A stretch of 64,000 nt of DNA from Novosphingobium profundi. GTDB taxonomy: Bacteria; Pseudomonadota; Alphaproteobacteria; Sphingomonadales; Sphingomonadaceae. The notes below the pieces were generated by a model. The model did no database searches, had not been told where the DNA came from, and was given only the letters and a program-made list of their open reading frames with translations. The DNA lies in contig NZ_JAIVLF010000001.1 in NCBI RefSeq assembly GCF_020524485.1, positions 310,001 to 374,000 of the forward strand, written 5' to 3'. Both the position numbers and the translations under genes were made by a program. Position 1 is the first letter of the stretch, and every line of letters starts with the position of its first letter. This document shows, in pieces, positions 52,754 to 61,906 of this stretch.

Positions 52754-53016
52754 GGCCCGCGCACACGCGCCCGGCCAGGCCTTGCGCCATGGCCGGGCGC
52801 GTGCGTCCTTGGTCCCGGCGCTGCGCGGGCGTACTGCGTGTGGCGGGACACACTCGGGATCCGGGGTTCGAGCAAGGCCTCAAGTCCTGCGTGGATTTGC
52901 CTGCCGTCCCCCCATTCCGTCTTCCCCGTGCTCCATGTGCGCATTCATCCACCAGTCGAACCTGTACTGCTGCGTACGCTCTATACATTGTTCGCGGCTG
53001 GCCCTACATCCTGAGT

Positions 53017-53748
53017 ATGAATGCTGACAGCGACACCAAGCAGGCTCCGGGGCGTGCAAGCGCGGACCGTTTCCTCACTATCCTTTCCTGCTTCCAGCGT
53101 GGCGACGATGCCCTTTCCCTGGCCGAGATCGCGAAGCGTACGGGTCTTGTAAAGAGCACGGCCCTGCGGCTGTCGGCTTCACTCATCGACCACAGCTACC
53201 TCGTGAAGGACGTTGCTGGCGACTACCGCCTTGGTCCCGAGATCGCGCGCCTCAATCTCATCTACAACGAATCCATGCATGTTGAGCATTACGTCATGCC
53301 CATCCTGCAGTCTCTCGTCGACATATCGGGGGAGACGGCTTCGATCTACATCCGGCACGGAAGCTACCGCCTCTGCCAGTACAGGGTGAATTCGCCCCAT
53401 CAGCTTGGCGTGCACAAGCAACCTGGTGAGATCCGCGCCATGGATCAGGCATCCTCGGCCATCGTGCTGCGGACCTTCGCGGACACCGGTGCCGACCACC
53501 CCACATCCACGCTGCCGATCTACACGACCGGCGCTTCGGACCCCTATGCCGCCTCGCTTGCCGTGCCGGTGTTTCAGAGCGGCGGTTCCTTGCTCGGCGC
53601 GCTTGTCCTGGCAGGCCCATGCAACCGCTTCGATGCGGCGCGTGCAGAAAGCCTTGCCTCGGAAATGCTGTCCGCCGCGCAGGAGTTGAGCCGCCAGCTT
53701 GGCGGAGAGCAGGCGTTCCTGCAGTCCATCAAGAACGCGGGCGCATAA
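53017..53748 (+). CDS. IclR-family transcriptional regulator
   Basis: 243 residues from ATG 53017; longer in-frame starts add unconserved sequence. ADRFLTILSCFQRGDDALSLAEIAKRTGLVKSTALRLSASLIDHSYLVKDVAGDYRLGPEIARL is the winged helix typical of IclR. The effector domain includes ISGETASIYIRHGSYRLCQYRVNSPHQLG and the conserved C-terminal SLAVPVFQSGGSLLGALVLAGP. IclR proteins usually control aromatic or organic-acid catabolism. Its central position among genes bearing the same operator makes it the prime candidate regulator. Confidence 0.88.
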   Translation: MNADSDTKQAPGRASADRFLTILSCFQRGDDALSLAEIAKRTGLVKSTALRLSASLIDHSYLVKDVAGDYRLGPEIARLNLIYNESMHVEHYVMPILQSLVDISGETASIYIRHGSYRLCQYRVNSPHQLGVHKQPGEIRAMDQASSAIVLRTFADTGADHPTSTLPIYTTGASDPYAASLAVPVFQSGGSLLGALVLAGPCNRFDAARAESLASEMLSAAQELSRQLGGEQAFLQSIKNAGA

Positions 53749-53886
53749 CCCCGCCTTCGGGACGCTATCGCGCAGGGGCAGGCGCGACCTTGCCAATGGC
53801 CCTGCGCCTGGTGCCCCTCCCGTCCGGCTCGTTCAAGCAAGTGCCCGCGCGGAGGTGGTCGCCGAGAAGGGGGGTGTGCGTAAAAT

Positions 53887-53909
53887 AAAACGCCATTGCA
53901 AATTTGACA
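53887..53909 (+). promoter_or_regulatory. Island operator B and putative -35 element before the first MBL gene
   Basis: AAACGCCATTGC (53888-53899) is, on the other strand, a variant of the shared palindrome, agreeing at 13 of 17 positions with operator A by eye. TTGACA at 53904-53909 directly follows it and fits a -35 box; a convincing -10 was not found. The site lies about 105-124 bp before the MBL start, comparable to operators A and C. Confidence 0.5.
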
Positions 53910-54010
53910 TATCTATCTCTGTCTGACATCTGTCGCGACACGAAAGGTCATAAAAGTCGGAACGATATTTCGTTTAACCGACGGAACCTTCGCACGAAAA
54001 TGGGAGTGGA

Positions 54011-55147
54011 ATGATCGTGATCAGGTTTTCAGCGCCGGTGCGGCCCGCACGTGGGCTTTGGAGAGCACTCGGGCTTGCCGCCCTTGCCGGGACCGCTTTG
54101 GGATCGATCTCTCCGCTGCCTCTGTCGGCGCAGGAGCTTTCCGATCGTGTGATCCCGGCTTCCCGTCAGGGCAAGGTCGACAGCAGCAAGGCCGACACCC
54201 CCAATGGCGGACGACCGGAAATCCATACGGTCGAGGAAATGGCGCAGACCGCGCTCTACACCGCGCCGGGCGCCAAGGCCTATGCCGCGCTGGCCGCGCA
54301 GGCGAGCGACGGGATGTGGCCGGTCACGCTTGCCTATCGCTGCAAGTATCCGCGCGGGGGAACGTCGATCAAGGCGCCTGTCCCGCAGCCGATGGAAGTG
54401 TTCGACGGGGTCTATTCGATCGGCGATGATGCCAACAACATCTGGGCCATCGACACCGACGAGGGCATCATCCTGCTCGACGCGCTGACCAACGAGGAAG
54501 ACGCCCGCAACATCATCGTGCGGCACATGGAGCAGGTGGGTCTCGACCCCAAGCGCATCCGTATCATCATCGTGAGCCACAACCATCTCGATCACTTCGG
54601 CGGTGCACCGTACCTGAAGTCGATTTCGGGCGCGCGCATCGGCGCCAGCACGGCGGACTGGGACGGCGATTCGATCTATGGCCGCATGCCGCCGCGCGGC
54701 GAAGGCGATTTCGACATTTCCGATGGTGATCAGATCACGCTGGGCGGGCGCACGGTGACCGCCTATCTCACCCCCGGACATACCGCAGGCACGCTCTCGT
54801 TCGTCTTTCCGGTGAGTGACAAGGGCACGCCCCATGTCGCCGCGCTTTTCGGAGGGCAGGGCAAGCCGCGCAAGATGGAGGACTACGTGCAGTTCCTCGA
54901 GGGTCTGCAGCATTTCTCGGAACAGACCGACCGCATGCAGGCCGACGTGATCCTGTCCAACCACACGGTGGGCGATGACGGCCTGACGCGGATCGCGCAG
55001 CTGGCGCAGCGCAAGGCCGGGGAGCCCAATCCCTATGTCGTGGGCCGCGAGGGCGTGATCCGCTACGATGCGCTGTTCCGCGCGTGCCTCAGCGCCGATA
55101 TCGACCAGATGGTCTGGGACCAGGCGCATCCCGCGCCGGCCAAGTAG
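54011..55147 (+). CDS. Exported metallo-beta-lactamase-fold hydrolase (B3-like)
   Basis: 378 residues with a signal peptide ending near PLSAQ. The zinc motif is IIVSHNHLDHFGG (His190, His192, Asp194, His195), with His257 in TPGHTAGTLSF and a further His in ILSNHTVG. The layout is that of subclass B3 beta-lactamases, but an extra N-terminal region of about 90 residues (PNGGRPEIHTVEEMAQTALYTAPGAKAYAALAAQA) is present. Its context is catabolic, so a lactone or ester hydrolase role is as likely as beta-lactam resistance. A cyclase-family gene follows 87 bp later on the same strand. Confidence 0.85.
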   Translation: MIVIRFSAPVRPARGLWRALGLAALAGTALGSISPLPLSAQELSDRVIPASRQGKVDSSKADTPNGGRPEIHTVEEMAQTALYTAPGAKAYAALAAQASDGMWPVTLAYRCKYPRGGTSIKAPVPQPMEVFDGVYSIGDDANNIWAIDTDEGIILLDALTNEEDARNIIVRHMEQVGLDPKRIRIIIVSHNHLDHFGGAPYLKSISGARIGASTADWDGDSIYGRMPPRGEGDFDISDGDQITLGGRTVTAYLTPGHTAGTLSFVFPVSDKGTPHVAALFGGQGKPRKMEDYVQFLEGLQHFSEQTDRMQADVILSNHTVGDDGLTRIAQLAQRKAGEPNPYVVGREGVIRYDALFRACLSADIDQMVWDQAHPAPAK

Positions 55148-55234
55148 TCGCCCAGGCCTCCCCGACCGATCCACCTGCCGCGCGCGCCGGAACAGCGATC
55201 CCTGCGCGCGCGCTGTCCTGAAGGAACTGCCATC

Positions 55235-56269
55235 ATGCGCACCGTCCTGCGTACAGCTCTCATCGCCGCCCTTGCCGGCACAAGCGCCCTTTCGGCTGCG
55301 GCCTCCGCACCCGCCAGTCCCCCTCCTGTCTCGCAGGAGCAACTGGACACCTGGAAGGAGACGCTCTCCAACTGGGGTCGGTGGGGGGCTGAGGACGAGA
55401 AGGGCACGCTCAACCTCATCACCCCAGACGTGCGCGTGGCGGCCGCGGGCGAGGTGCGCGAGGGCATTTCCGTCTCGCTGGAACGCGAGATCGTGCCGGT
55501 TCATGTCGCCCCCGATGCGCAAGGCCCCGAACCGCGTGCGGCGGTCGTCCAGCGCATGCTGTCCGGCCCGCCCGCGCGCATGACCGGCGCGACCGACAGG
55601 CTTTCCATCGTTGCGCATGGCTACACCGAGACGCATTTCGATGCCTTCGGCCACCACTTCCACGACGGGAAGATGTACAACGGCTTCTCCGCGCTTGAGA
55701 ACGTGAAGATGGACAGCGGCCTTGCGCGGGGAGACATCGCGGCGTTTGCGGACGGTGTCTTTACCCGCGGGGTTCTGATCGACATCCCTGCGCTCAAGGG
55801 CGTGGAATGGCTGGAACCGGGCACGCCCGTGACGGTCGCCGATCTCGAGGCCTGGGAAAAGCGCAGCGGGGTCACCATCCGCTCCGGAGATGCAGTGTTC
55901 GTGCGGACCGGACGCTGGGCGCGCGAGCGCGCCAAGGGGAAGTGGGACATTGCAAAGTCGGCGGCCGGGCTCGACGCCTCGGTCATTCCCTGGATGCATG
56001 ATCGCAACATTGCCATGCTCGGCAGTGAATCCGCCTTGAGCGTTGTTCCGATCCCCGCAAGTTCGCAGATTACGAACCCCGACGACTACTTGCCCGCGCA
56101 CAATTTCGCGTTGGTCACGCTCGGCATGCCGCTGCTCGACAACGCCGATCTCGACGCGCTGGCGCAGACCGCCGAGCGCCTGAAGCGCAGCACGTTCCTG
56201 TTTACGGTGGCTCCGATCCGCGTGAAGGCGGGAACCGGCGCGACCGTCAATCCCATCGCCACGTTCTGA
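55235..56269 (+). CDS. Exported cyclase-family (kynurenine formamidase-like) hydrolase
   Basis: 344 residues with a signal peptide (VLRTALIAALAGTSALSAAASA). DTWKETLSNWGRWGAEDEKGTLNLITPDVRVAAAGEVREGISVSL is typical of the PF04199 cyclase family. GYTETHFDAFGHHFHDGKMYNG is the metal-binding HxxxD/HxxxH motif. RSGDAVFVRTGRW and NFALVTLGMPLLDNADLDAL complete the fold. The family includes manganese- or zinc-dependent amidases and lactone hydrolases, for example kynurenine formamidase and isatin hydrolase. GAAGGA before the ATG supports the start. It probably works with the MBL enzyme on one compound in the periplasm. Confidence 0.85.
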   Translation: MRTVLRTALIAALAGTSALSAAASAPASPPPVSQEQLDTWKETLSNWGRWGAEDEKGTLNLITPDVRVAAAGEVREGISVSLEREIVPVHVAPDAQGPEPRAAVVQRMLSGPPARMTGATDRLSIVAHGYTETHFDAFGHHFHDGKMYNGFSALENVKMDSGLARGDIAAFADGVFTRGVLIDIPALKGVEWLEPGTPVTVADLEAWEKRSGVTIRSGDAVFVRTGRWARERAKGKWDIAKSAAGLDASVIPWMHDRNIAMLGSESALSVVPIPASSQITNPDDYLPAHNFALVTLGMPLLDNADLDALAQTAERLKRSTFLFTVAPIRVKAGTGATVNPIATF

Positions 56270-56348
56270 ATGCCCCGATCAGGCAGCCATCCCCTGATGG
56301 CCTGACCCGGATAGTCTGAGGCAAGGTTTTTCCCCTGAACCCACCCTG

Positions 56349-56406
56349 ATGGCGGGACCCGAAGTTTCCCCTGCCGCCTGGCAGGCGGCGCTTCGGGTTC
56401 CGCCAT
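56349..56406. terminator. Bidirectional terminator hairpin
   Basis: ATGGCGGGACCCGAAG (56349-56364) pairs with CTTCGGGTTCCGCCAT (56391-56406), with one mismatch and an inner CCGCC/GGCGG stem. It is followed by CCCTTTT on the plus strand, and the minus-strand side also shows a short A/T patch. It sits between the convergent cyclase and MBL genes. Confidence 0.75.
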
Positions 56407-56428
56407 CCCTTTTAGGGCGGACCTGAGT

Positions 56429-57463
56429 TCAGGATTCGCGGGGCGGGGCCCCTGCGTCCTGTTCCGCGACGACCTTGTCGAGATAGGCCTCGGTGCACAA
56501 TCGCAGCATTTCGAGGTTTGCCGCGTTGCGGGCGGGCGAAAGCACGAAGCGGTTGGGCAGGCCGGGCGCGAGGATGGAATCGACAAGCCGCGAGATCGTC
56601 GCGTCGCCCCAGCCATGGGTGTTGAGGGGAACGTCCGCGCCCAGGCGCTCGGCTTCAGCCCGGAAGGCGTCGAGCGATGCCAGCATCGTGCGCAGATTCT
56701 CGGGCGAGGGCCGCATCCCCTTGCCGCCCCAGAACGCGGCCATGTGCGCCTGACCCTCGGCATGGACCGGGGCAAAGAGCGACAAGGTGCCCGGTGTGTG
56801 GCCTGGCGTCGGGAGAAGGACCAGTTGGCTCGTCCCGGCCTGGAGCTCTTGGCGCTCTTTCACCACGAGATCGGGCGTGCCGAGGCCATCGGGCATTTGC
56901 CCATCCCTCAGCATCGCCGCACTCACCGCGATGCGTGCGCCGGTTGCGGCGCGCAGGACCTGGGCTCCGGCAATGTGGTCGGCGTGTTCGTGGGTCAGAA
57001 TGATCCAGCGCAGGTCCGAGGGCGCAAAGCCCGCCGAGGCCATCCAATCGAGGATCTTCTGCCCCTGCGCGGCCGTGCCTCCACCATCGACCAGCACCAG
57101 CCCTTCGGATGTCCGGATCGCATAGACCGCGAGGTTGAGATAGCCCAGGTAATAGACGTCATCGAGAACCGGCGTCCCGTACAGAAAATCGGTCTCGTCC
57201 ATCACCGAGGGGCGAAACGGCGCCGCGACGGGGTCGACATAGTAGCAGTGGTAGTTGCGCAAGGCCCTGAGGAGGGGATCGGTGCCTGCGATCGCGTCAA
57301 CCTCGGCAAGCCGCGCACGTACGGTCTCGGGCAGGATGCGAGGCGGCTCCTGAACCGTCTCAGCGCTCCCTTCGCTCGATCCTGCAAGTATGAGTGCGAG
57401 CGCAAGGAGCGAGCCCGCGCGCCGCCTCGCTGCGCGGGGCGTAGTCCTGTTCTCCAACTTCAT
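56429..57463 (-). CDS. Exported metallo-beta-lactamase-fold hydrolase (B3-like), second copy type
   Basis: 344 residues with a signal peptide (RRAGSLLALALILAGSSEGSAE). ILTHEHADHIAG gives His158, His160, Asp162 and His163, and PTPGHTPGTLSLF and NTHGWG give the remaining ligands, as in B3 enzymes. It is only distantly similar to the MBL at 54011. GGAGGAAGG lies upstream of the ATG. It follows the LigI-like gene by 69 bp and so belongs to the receptor-amidohydrolase-MBL unit. It probably opens a lactone or similar ring; the substrate is unknown. Confidence 0.85.
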   Translation of the reverse strand: MKLENRTTPRAARRRAGSLLALALILAGSSEGSAETVQEPPRILPETVRARLAEVDAIAGTDPLLRALRNYHCYYVDPVAAPFRPSVMDETDFLYGTPVLDDVYYLGYLNLAVYAIRTSEGLVLVDGGGTAAQGQKILDWMASAGFAPSDLRWIILTHEHADHIAGAQVLRAATGARIAVSAAMLRDGQMPDGLGTPDLVVKERQELQAGTSQLVLLPTPGHTPGTLSLFAPVHAEGQAHMAAFWGGKGMRPSPENLRTMLASLDAFRAEAERLGADVPLNTHGWGDATISRLVDSILAPGLPNRFVLSPARNAANLEMLRLCTEAYLDKVVAEQDAGAPPRES

Positions 57464-57532
57464 GTCTAGAGCCTTCCTCCTGTTGCCGTGGCCTCGCGCC
57501 TCTTGCCTCTGTCGGAAAATGGCTGGAGACGG

Positions 57533-58531
57533 TCAGCTGAAACCGTAGAGCTGCGCTGGATTGCGGACGAGAATGGCATCGCGCGTGCGCGCATCGCCAG
57601 CCCAGCGATCCAGCAGGTCGAGCAGGCGGGCATCGTCGGGCAGGTCGTTTTCGTGGCCGCGATGGGGCCAGTCCGAACCCCACACGAGCCGGTCGGGTGC
57701 CTGGGCGACATAGGCCTGGGCTATCGGGGCGAGATCCGCATAGTCGGGTGCACCTTCGCCGCTGGCGATATAGGCCCCGGAGAGCTTCACCCAGGTCCGC
57801 CTGGTACCCAGCAAACGCAGGACGGCACCATGGCCTTCGGGCGTCCCAGGTTCCTGCGGAGTGACAAAGCCCAGATGGTCGATCACCAGGGGCACGGGGA
57901 GCGCGGCAAGGTCCGCTTCCATCGCGGCGATCTGACTGGCCCGGGCGAAAATCTGGATATGCCAGCCCATCTCCTGCGCAAGGCGCGCGGTGGCGTGCAG
58001 ACGGGCCGTGTCCGTGCGGCCCCAGATCTGGGGCGATACGAAGTTGACGCGCAGCCCGCAGATGCCGGCCTGTGCCATGGCCGCAAGCTCGGCGCGCGGG
58101 GGCGGGGCGTTGCAGTCGATCACGGCCACCCCGCGCGCCTGCGCGCCCATCTGGCGCAGGGCATCGAGCGTGGCGCGATTGTCGGTCCCGTAGGTGGATG
58201 GCGTGACGATAACAGTCCGACGCGTGCCGATCCGGTCCTGGAAGCGTCGGTAGGCGGCCACCGTCGCCTCACCGACCGGGGAGCCCGGCCAGCCCGGCCG
58301 GGCGGGAAAACGCGGGTCGAGAATGTGAATATGGCTGTCGCAGGCATCGGCGGGGACGGCAAAGCGCGGCCCCCGCCGGGCCGATGAATAGGGAATGGGC
58401 CCGGCATCTGTGGCGCAGCCTGCGAGGAGGGGGCCAGATCCCAGGGCCGCAAGAGACGCGCCCATGCACAGGCTGCGAAGAAAGCCGCGCCGTTCGCACG
58501 AGAGATCGGGCAGGGCGAACCGATCAGACAA
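57533..58531 (-). CDS. LigI-like amidohydrolase (2-pyrone-4,6-dicarboxylate hydrolase family), exported
   Basis: 332 residues. I chose a TTG start at 58531 with GGGAG eight bases upstream, because the only in-frame ATGs are either far upstream or inside the signal. The N-terminus has CERRGFLRSLCMGASLAALGSGPLLAGC, a combined Tat/lipoprotein-like signal ending in LAGC. ADACDSHIHILDPRFP, LVIDHLG and RLVWGSDWPHRGHENDLP are the metal and catalytic loops of the COG3618/LigI group, which opens pyrone or lactone rings. LigI itself is cytoplasmic, so an exported relative is noteworthy. It lies between the TonB receptor and MBL genes on the same strand. Confidence 0.8.
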   Translation of the reverse strand: MSDRFALPDLSCERRGFLRSLCMGASLAALGSGPLLAGCATDAGPIPYSSARRGPRFAVPADACDSHIHILDPRFPARPGWPGSPVGEATVAAYRRFQDRIGTRRTVIVTPSTYGTDNRATLDALRQMGAQARGVAVIDCNAPPPRAELAAMAQAGICGLRVNFVSPQIWGRTDTARLHATARLAQEMGWHIQIFARASQIAAMEADLAALPVPLVIDHLGFVTPQEPGTPEGHGAVLRLLGTRRTWVKLSGAYIASGEGAPDYADLAPIAQAYVAQAPDRLVWGSDWPHRGHENDLPDDARLLDLLDRWAGDARTRDAILVRNPAQLYGFS

Positions 58532-58673
58532 GAGGGCATCTCCCGCGCGCTGTTTGAAGGAAGAAGGGCAGACCGTGTCCGAGTGGACATCAGAGGCCGC
58601 AGGTGTGCCGGAGCGGTCCGCCACGCGTGGCCTCGGAAGGCCTCGCGCGGCGGACCGCCGCCAGCTTTGCGGA

Positions 58674-61478
58674 TCAGTAACGGACCCGCACGCCGAAGCG
58701 GAAGTTGCGGCCGACAAGATCATAGACCGACGAATTGGTGGCCATCGCGATATTGGCGGCGGCCGGAGCGATCGGCGGATCCTTGTCGAGCAGGTTGCGC
58801 ACGTCGAGGAAGAGCTCCACCCCGCGGTCGAGGACCGGCAGCTTGTAGGAGATCTGGGTGTCCAGATAGAAGATCGGGTCGATCTTCGTCAGGCTGAGAT
58901 CCGCCGAAGTACGGGTGTTGTCGTAGGATCCACCACCGATCAGGCGGCCCTGCATGAAGAACCCCAGCGTTTCGCTGCTCAGGCGCATCTGCATGTTGCC
59001 CCCCCAGTGCGGGGTGCCGTTCAGACCCACTTCGCCCGCGCGATCAATCGGCGGCGACCCGGGAACGACGTTCTCCAGCTTGTCGAGATAGCTCGCCAGC
59101 GTGCGCACCGAAAGCTGCGTGTCGGGACCAATGAGATCGCCGACGGAGGTGCGGTAGGAGACCTCGAAGTCGAGGCCCCGGGCCTGCTGCGAGGAGAGGT
59201 TGATCGGGGTGCCGAAGATCGTGGTGAGATTGCCGCCAGCGTCGCGCTCGGTCAGGTTGCAGGCAAAGTCATTGCCTCCAAAGCACTGGTCGACCACCTG
59301 CTGCGGCGTGATCGTCACAATCGCGTTGCGGATCTTGATGTTGTAGAAGTCCACCGACATCGAGAGTCCGGGCACCTGGATCGGCTGGATCACGGCGCCC
59401 AGCGTCAGCGTGTTGGCGATCTCGGGCCGCAGGTCGGGGTTGCCGCCCGCGATGTTGGGAATGCCGCGCACCAGCACGTTGTTGTTGAACGGATCGGTCA
59501 CCGAGGCCGTGAACTGACGGCCCGCGCTGAACAGTTCATTCACGTTCGCGGCGCGGATGTCGCGCGAGCGGGTGCCGCGAATGCGCAGGCCCTCGAAGGG
59601 AACCCAGCTGAAACCGGCCTTCCACGAAGCGATCGAGCCACTGGTCGAATAGTCGGTGACGCGCACCGCGCCGTTGATGTCGAGTTCCTGGGCGATCGCC
59701 ACGTCGCGCAGCAGCGGAGCCTGCAGTTCGAGGAAGGCTTCCTTGACCGAATAGCCGCCGCTCCAGGGCTGCGGGTTGCCGAAGATCCAGGCGAAGTTCT
59801 GCGAATCGATGTCCGACGTGACGTTGGCGCGTTCCTTGCGGTACTCCGCGCCGACGGCGGCCGAAATCGGGCCTGCCCAGCCTTCAAACAGCGTGCCCGA
59901 AGCGTTCAGGGCGAAGTTGTCCATCGTCAGCTTGGAGACCGAGTGGCTCGTGCCCAGAACATAATCGAGCGCGGCTTCGGAAGGGGCGTTTGCGCCGAAC
60001 GGATTGAACGGGACGCAGCCATTCGCGGGATTGGCGAGAGAAGAGCGGCACACGATCTGTCCGTTGTTCTCCACCGCGTCCACGGCCTGCAGGAAGCGGG
60101 GGACATTCTCCATGTTGAAGATGTCGTTGTCCTGCTTGCTCTGCCCGCGCTGGTAGTAGGCTTCCCAGTGCCAGCCCGACACGTCGCCTTCGGCGCCCGC
60201 CACGATACGATAAGTCGTCGCGTTGTTGCGCGTCGTCACCAGCCCGCGGTCGCGCGAATGGCGCAGGAACGTCAGCGAGGTAACGCCGGTATCCAGCATC
60301 TGGTCGCGGATCTCGTCCGGGAGGAAGGCGTTGTCGGCCTGGATCGTCAGGGGGTTGCCGATCTGGTGGCGGTTGGCGCCGTTGGCATAGGTCGTGCGGC
60401 TGCGCCCGAAGAGACCTTCGGCAAAGAGCGTCACCTCCGGCGCCAGTTCGTACTGCGTACGGCCGTAGAAGTTCAGGCGCGACATCGGGCGCGCCAGCGC
60501 CTGGTAAAGCTCGGTGTTCACACCGTCGCCGCCGATCTGCTGGCTACCCGCGCGGTAGCTGCCGAAATCGTAGGGGGCCATCGAACCATCGGGCAGGAAC
60601 TGGATGCCGCCCAGCGCCGCGTTGGCGTCTGCCGTTCCGCCGTTGCCGTTGAGGATCATGCCGCCCACGGTGCCCACCGAGAGAACGTCCGAAGAAATTA
60701 TGCGGGTCGGTCCGCCTGCCGGGCCGTTGATGAAGGTGTTGCCCTGGCGCGACCACTTGCGGTCGATCGGCTCCACGCCCTTGGTGTCGTAGTATTCACC
60801 CGCCACCTCGAAGTGCCCGCGCCCGTCGGCGAAGGAGGTGCCGTAGGCGCCCGTGGCCTTGAATTCCTTGTTGTCGCCATGTTCGGTGAGGCCGTAGTGC
60901 GCGTCGAGCTTGACCCCTTCGAAGCGCTTGTCGACCACGAAGTTCACCACGCCTGCGACGGCGTCCGAACCATAGGCGGCCGAGGCGCCGCCGGTCACGA
61001 TGTCGACCCGCTGGATCAGGGCCGAGGGGATCAGGTTGGCATCGACACTGCCGGTCAGGGCGCTGGGCACCATGCGGCGACCGTCGAGCAGCGTCAGCGT
61101 GCGCTCACGGCCGAGCGAACGCAGGTTGAGGAAGCTCTGGCCCCCGTTGGTCGTGCCCGAATTGCTCTGCGGGCCCGAGGTGTTGGTGAGGGCCGGCAAT
61201 GTGCGCAGCGCGTCCGCCATCGTCGAGGGGGCCGCCTCGATGAGCTGCTCCTGATCGAGCGCGGTGATCGGGGTCGGGGCGCTGAAGCCGCTCGCCGCGA
61301 TGCGCGAGCCGGTCACGATGATGGCCTCGCCAGCCGGTTCGTTGCTCACGGACTCGGGCAGGGATTCATCCGGGGTGCCGCTCTGTGCAAACGCGGTGGA
61401 ACTGAATGAAAGCGCGGCCGCGCCCAGCATGGCGCGCCGGAGCGTAATCCCCAGACGCGGGAATTTGCGGGTATCCAT
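58674..61478 (-). CDS. Large TonB-dependent receptor
   Basis: 934 residues from ATG 61478, with AGGAGG six bases upstream; ATG 61484 and TTG 61493 are alternatives. The signal peptide ends AALSFSSTAFAQS. The plug GEAIIVTGSRIAASGFSAPTPITALDQEQLIEAAPSTMADALRTLPALTNTSG and LLDGRRMVPSALTGSVDANLIPSALIQRVDIVTGGASAAYGSDAVAGVVNFVVDKRFEG are typical of the large 'IVTGSRI' sphingomonad subclass. The barrel holds Cys pairs (IVCRSSLANPANGCVPF; VVDQCFGGNDFACNL). This subclass often imports bulky organics. Operator C lies 97-118 bp upstream. Confidence 0.9.
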   Translation of the reverse strand: MDTRKFPRLGITLRRAMLGAAALSFSSTAFAQSGTPDESLPESVSNEPAGEAIIVTGSRIAASGFSAPTPITALDQEQLIEAAPSTMADALRTLPALTNTSGPQSNSGTTNGGQSFLNLRSLGRERTLTLLDGRRMVPSALTGSVDANLIPSALIQRVDIVTGGASAAYGSDAVAGVVNFVVDKRFEGVKLDAHYGLTEHGDNKEFKATGAYGTSFADGRGHFEVAGEYYDTKGVEPIDRKWSRQGNTFINGPAGGPTRIISSDVLSVGTVGGMILNGNGGTADANAALGGIQFLPDGSMAPYDFGSYRAGSQQIGGDGVNTELYQALARPMSRLNFYGRTQYELAPEVTLFAEGLFGRSRTTYANGANRHQIGNPLTIQADNAFLPDEIRDQMLDTGVTSLTFLRHSRDRGLVTTRNNATTYRIVAGAEGDVSGWHWEAYYQRGQSKQDNDIFNMENVPRFLQAVDAVENNGQIVCRSSLANPANGCVPFNPFGANAPSEAALDYVLGTSHSVSKLTMDNFALNASGTLFEGWAGPISAAVGAEYRKERANVTSDIDSQNFAWIFGNPQPWSGGYSVKEAFLELQAPLLRDVAIAQELDINGAVRVTDYSTSGSIASWKAGFSWVPFEGLRIRGTRSRDIRAANVNELFSAGRQFTASVTDPFNNNVLVRGIPNIAGGNPDLRPEIANTLTLGAVIQPIQVPGLSMSVDFYNIKIRNAIVTITPQQVVDQCFGGNDFACNLTERDAGGNLTTIFGTPINLSSQQARGLDFEVSYRTSVGDLIGPDTQLSVRTLASYLDKLENVVPGSPPIDRAGEVGLNGTPHWGGNMQMRLSSETLGFFMQGRLIGGGSYDNTRTSADLSLTKIDPIFYLDTQISYKLPVLDRGVELFLDVRNLLDKDPPIAPAAANIAMATNSSVYDLVGRNFRFGVRVRY

Positions 61479-61906
61479 AGACATCCTCCTCAATTGGTAT
61501 CGTCCACATTAAGTGGAACGCTTTTGCTGTTTTGTGGGGGCTGATTAGGACAAGGATGCGCGTTCATCAAGACAAAATGCAACGTCGTTGCATATTTTGA
61601 TGACTTGCCTGATGCAGACCCGAAATTCGGAAAAGCACCCGAGCGGACCAGCCCCGGCCCTAAGGCGCGAAACTCCCACGCATTCCCATGGCCATGTGAC
61701 CGAAAAACGGGAGTAGAACGTTGCGTCGGCAGGGCAGATGTGCGGCGCGCAGAGTGTCGCGACCTCAACCGAGCAATCCGCTGTGCCAGCCGATTTCAGC
61801 GTGCAAACACCCGTTTCAAATGAAGCATGCATGCACGCCGGGAGTCCCCGCGAAGAGCAGGTATTCCCGGCGCAATGCCCTCACGATCCGAGCCCGAAGG
61901 CGATCC
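61479..61906. other. Intergenic control region between P450 and TonB receptor genes
   Basis: 428 bp with no gene recognised. It contains the perfect palindrome of operator C (61577-61593) near the receptor. The part from 61620 to 61900 shows no recognised element. Confidence 0.5.
61575..61596. promoter_or_regulatory. Island operator C, perfect 17-bp palindrome
   Basis: ATGCAACG-T-CGTTGCAT (61577-61593) is a perfect odd-length palindrome. The flanks AA and ATT also agree with operator A. It lies 97-118 bp upstream of the large TonB receptor start. It is the best copy of the three related sites and probably defines the regulator's consensus. Confidence 0.7.

Noticed and set aside
54011..57463. 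The two MBL genes as antibiotic-resistance genes
   Set aside because: The zinc motif fits B3 beta-lactamases, but both sit in a catabolic setting with shared operators and other ring-opening hydrolases; resistance cannot be claimed from sequence.
58395..61409. Open frame of 1004 codons on the plus strand
   Set aside because: It lies antisense to the large TonB receptor, in the high-GC shadow frame. The translation is His/Arg/Asp-rich with no family motif, while the minus strand has a complete receptor with a signal peptide and plug.
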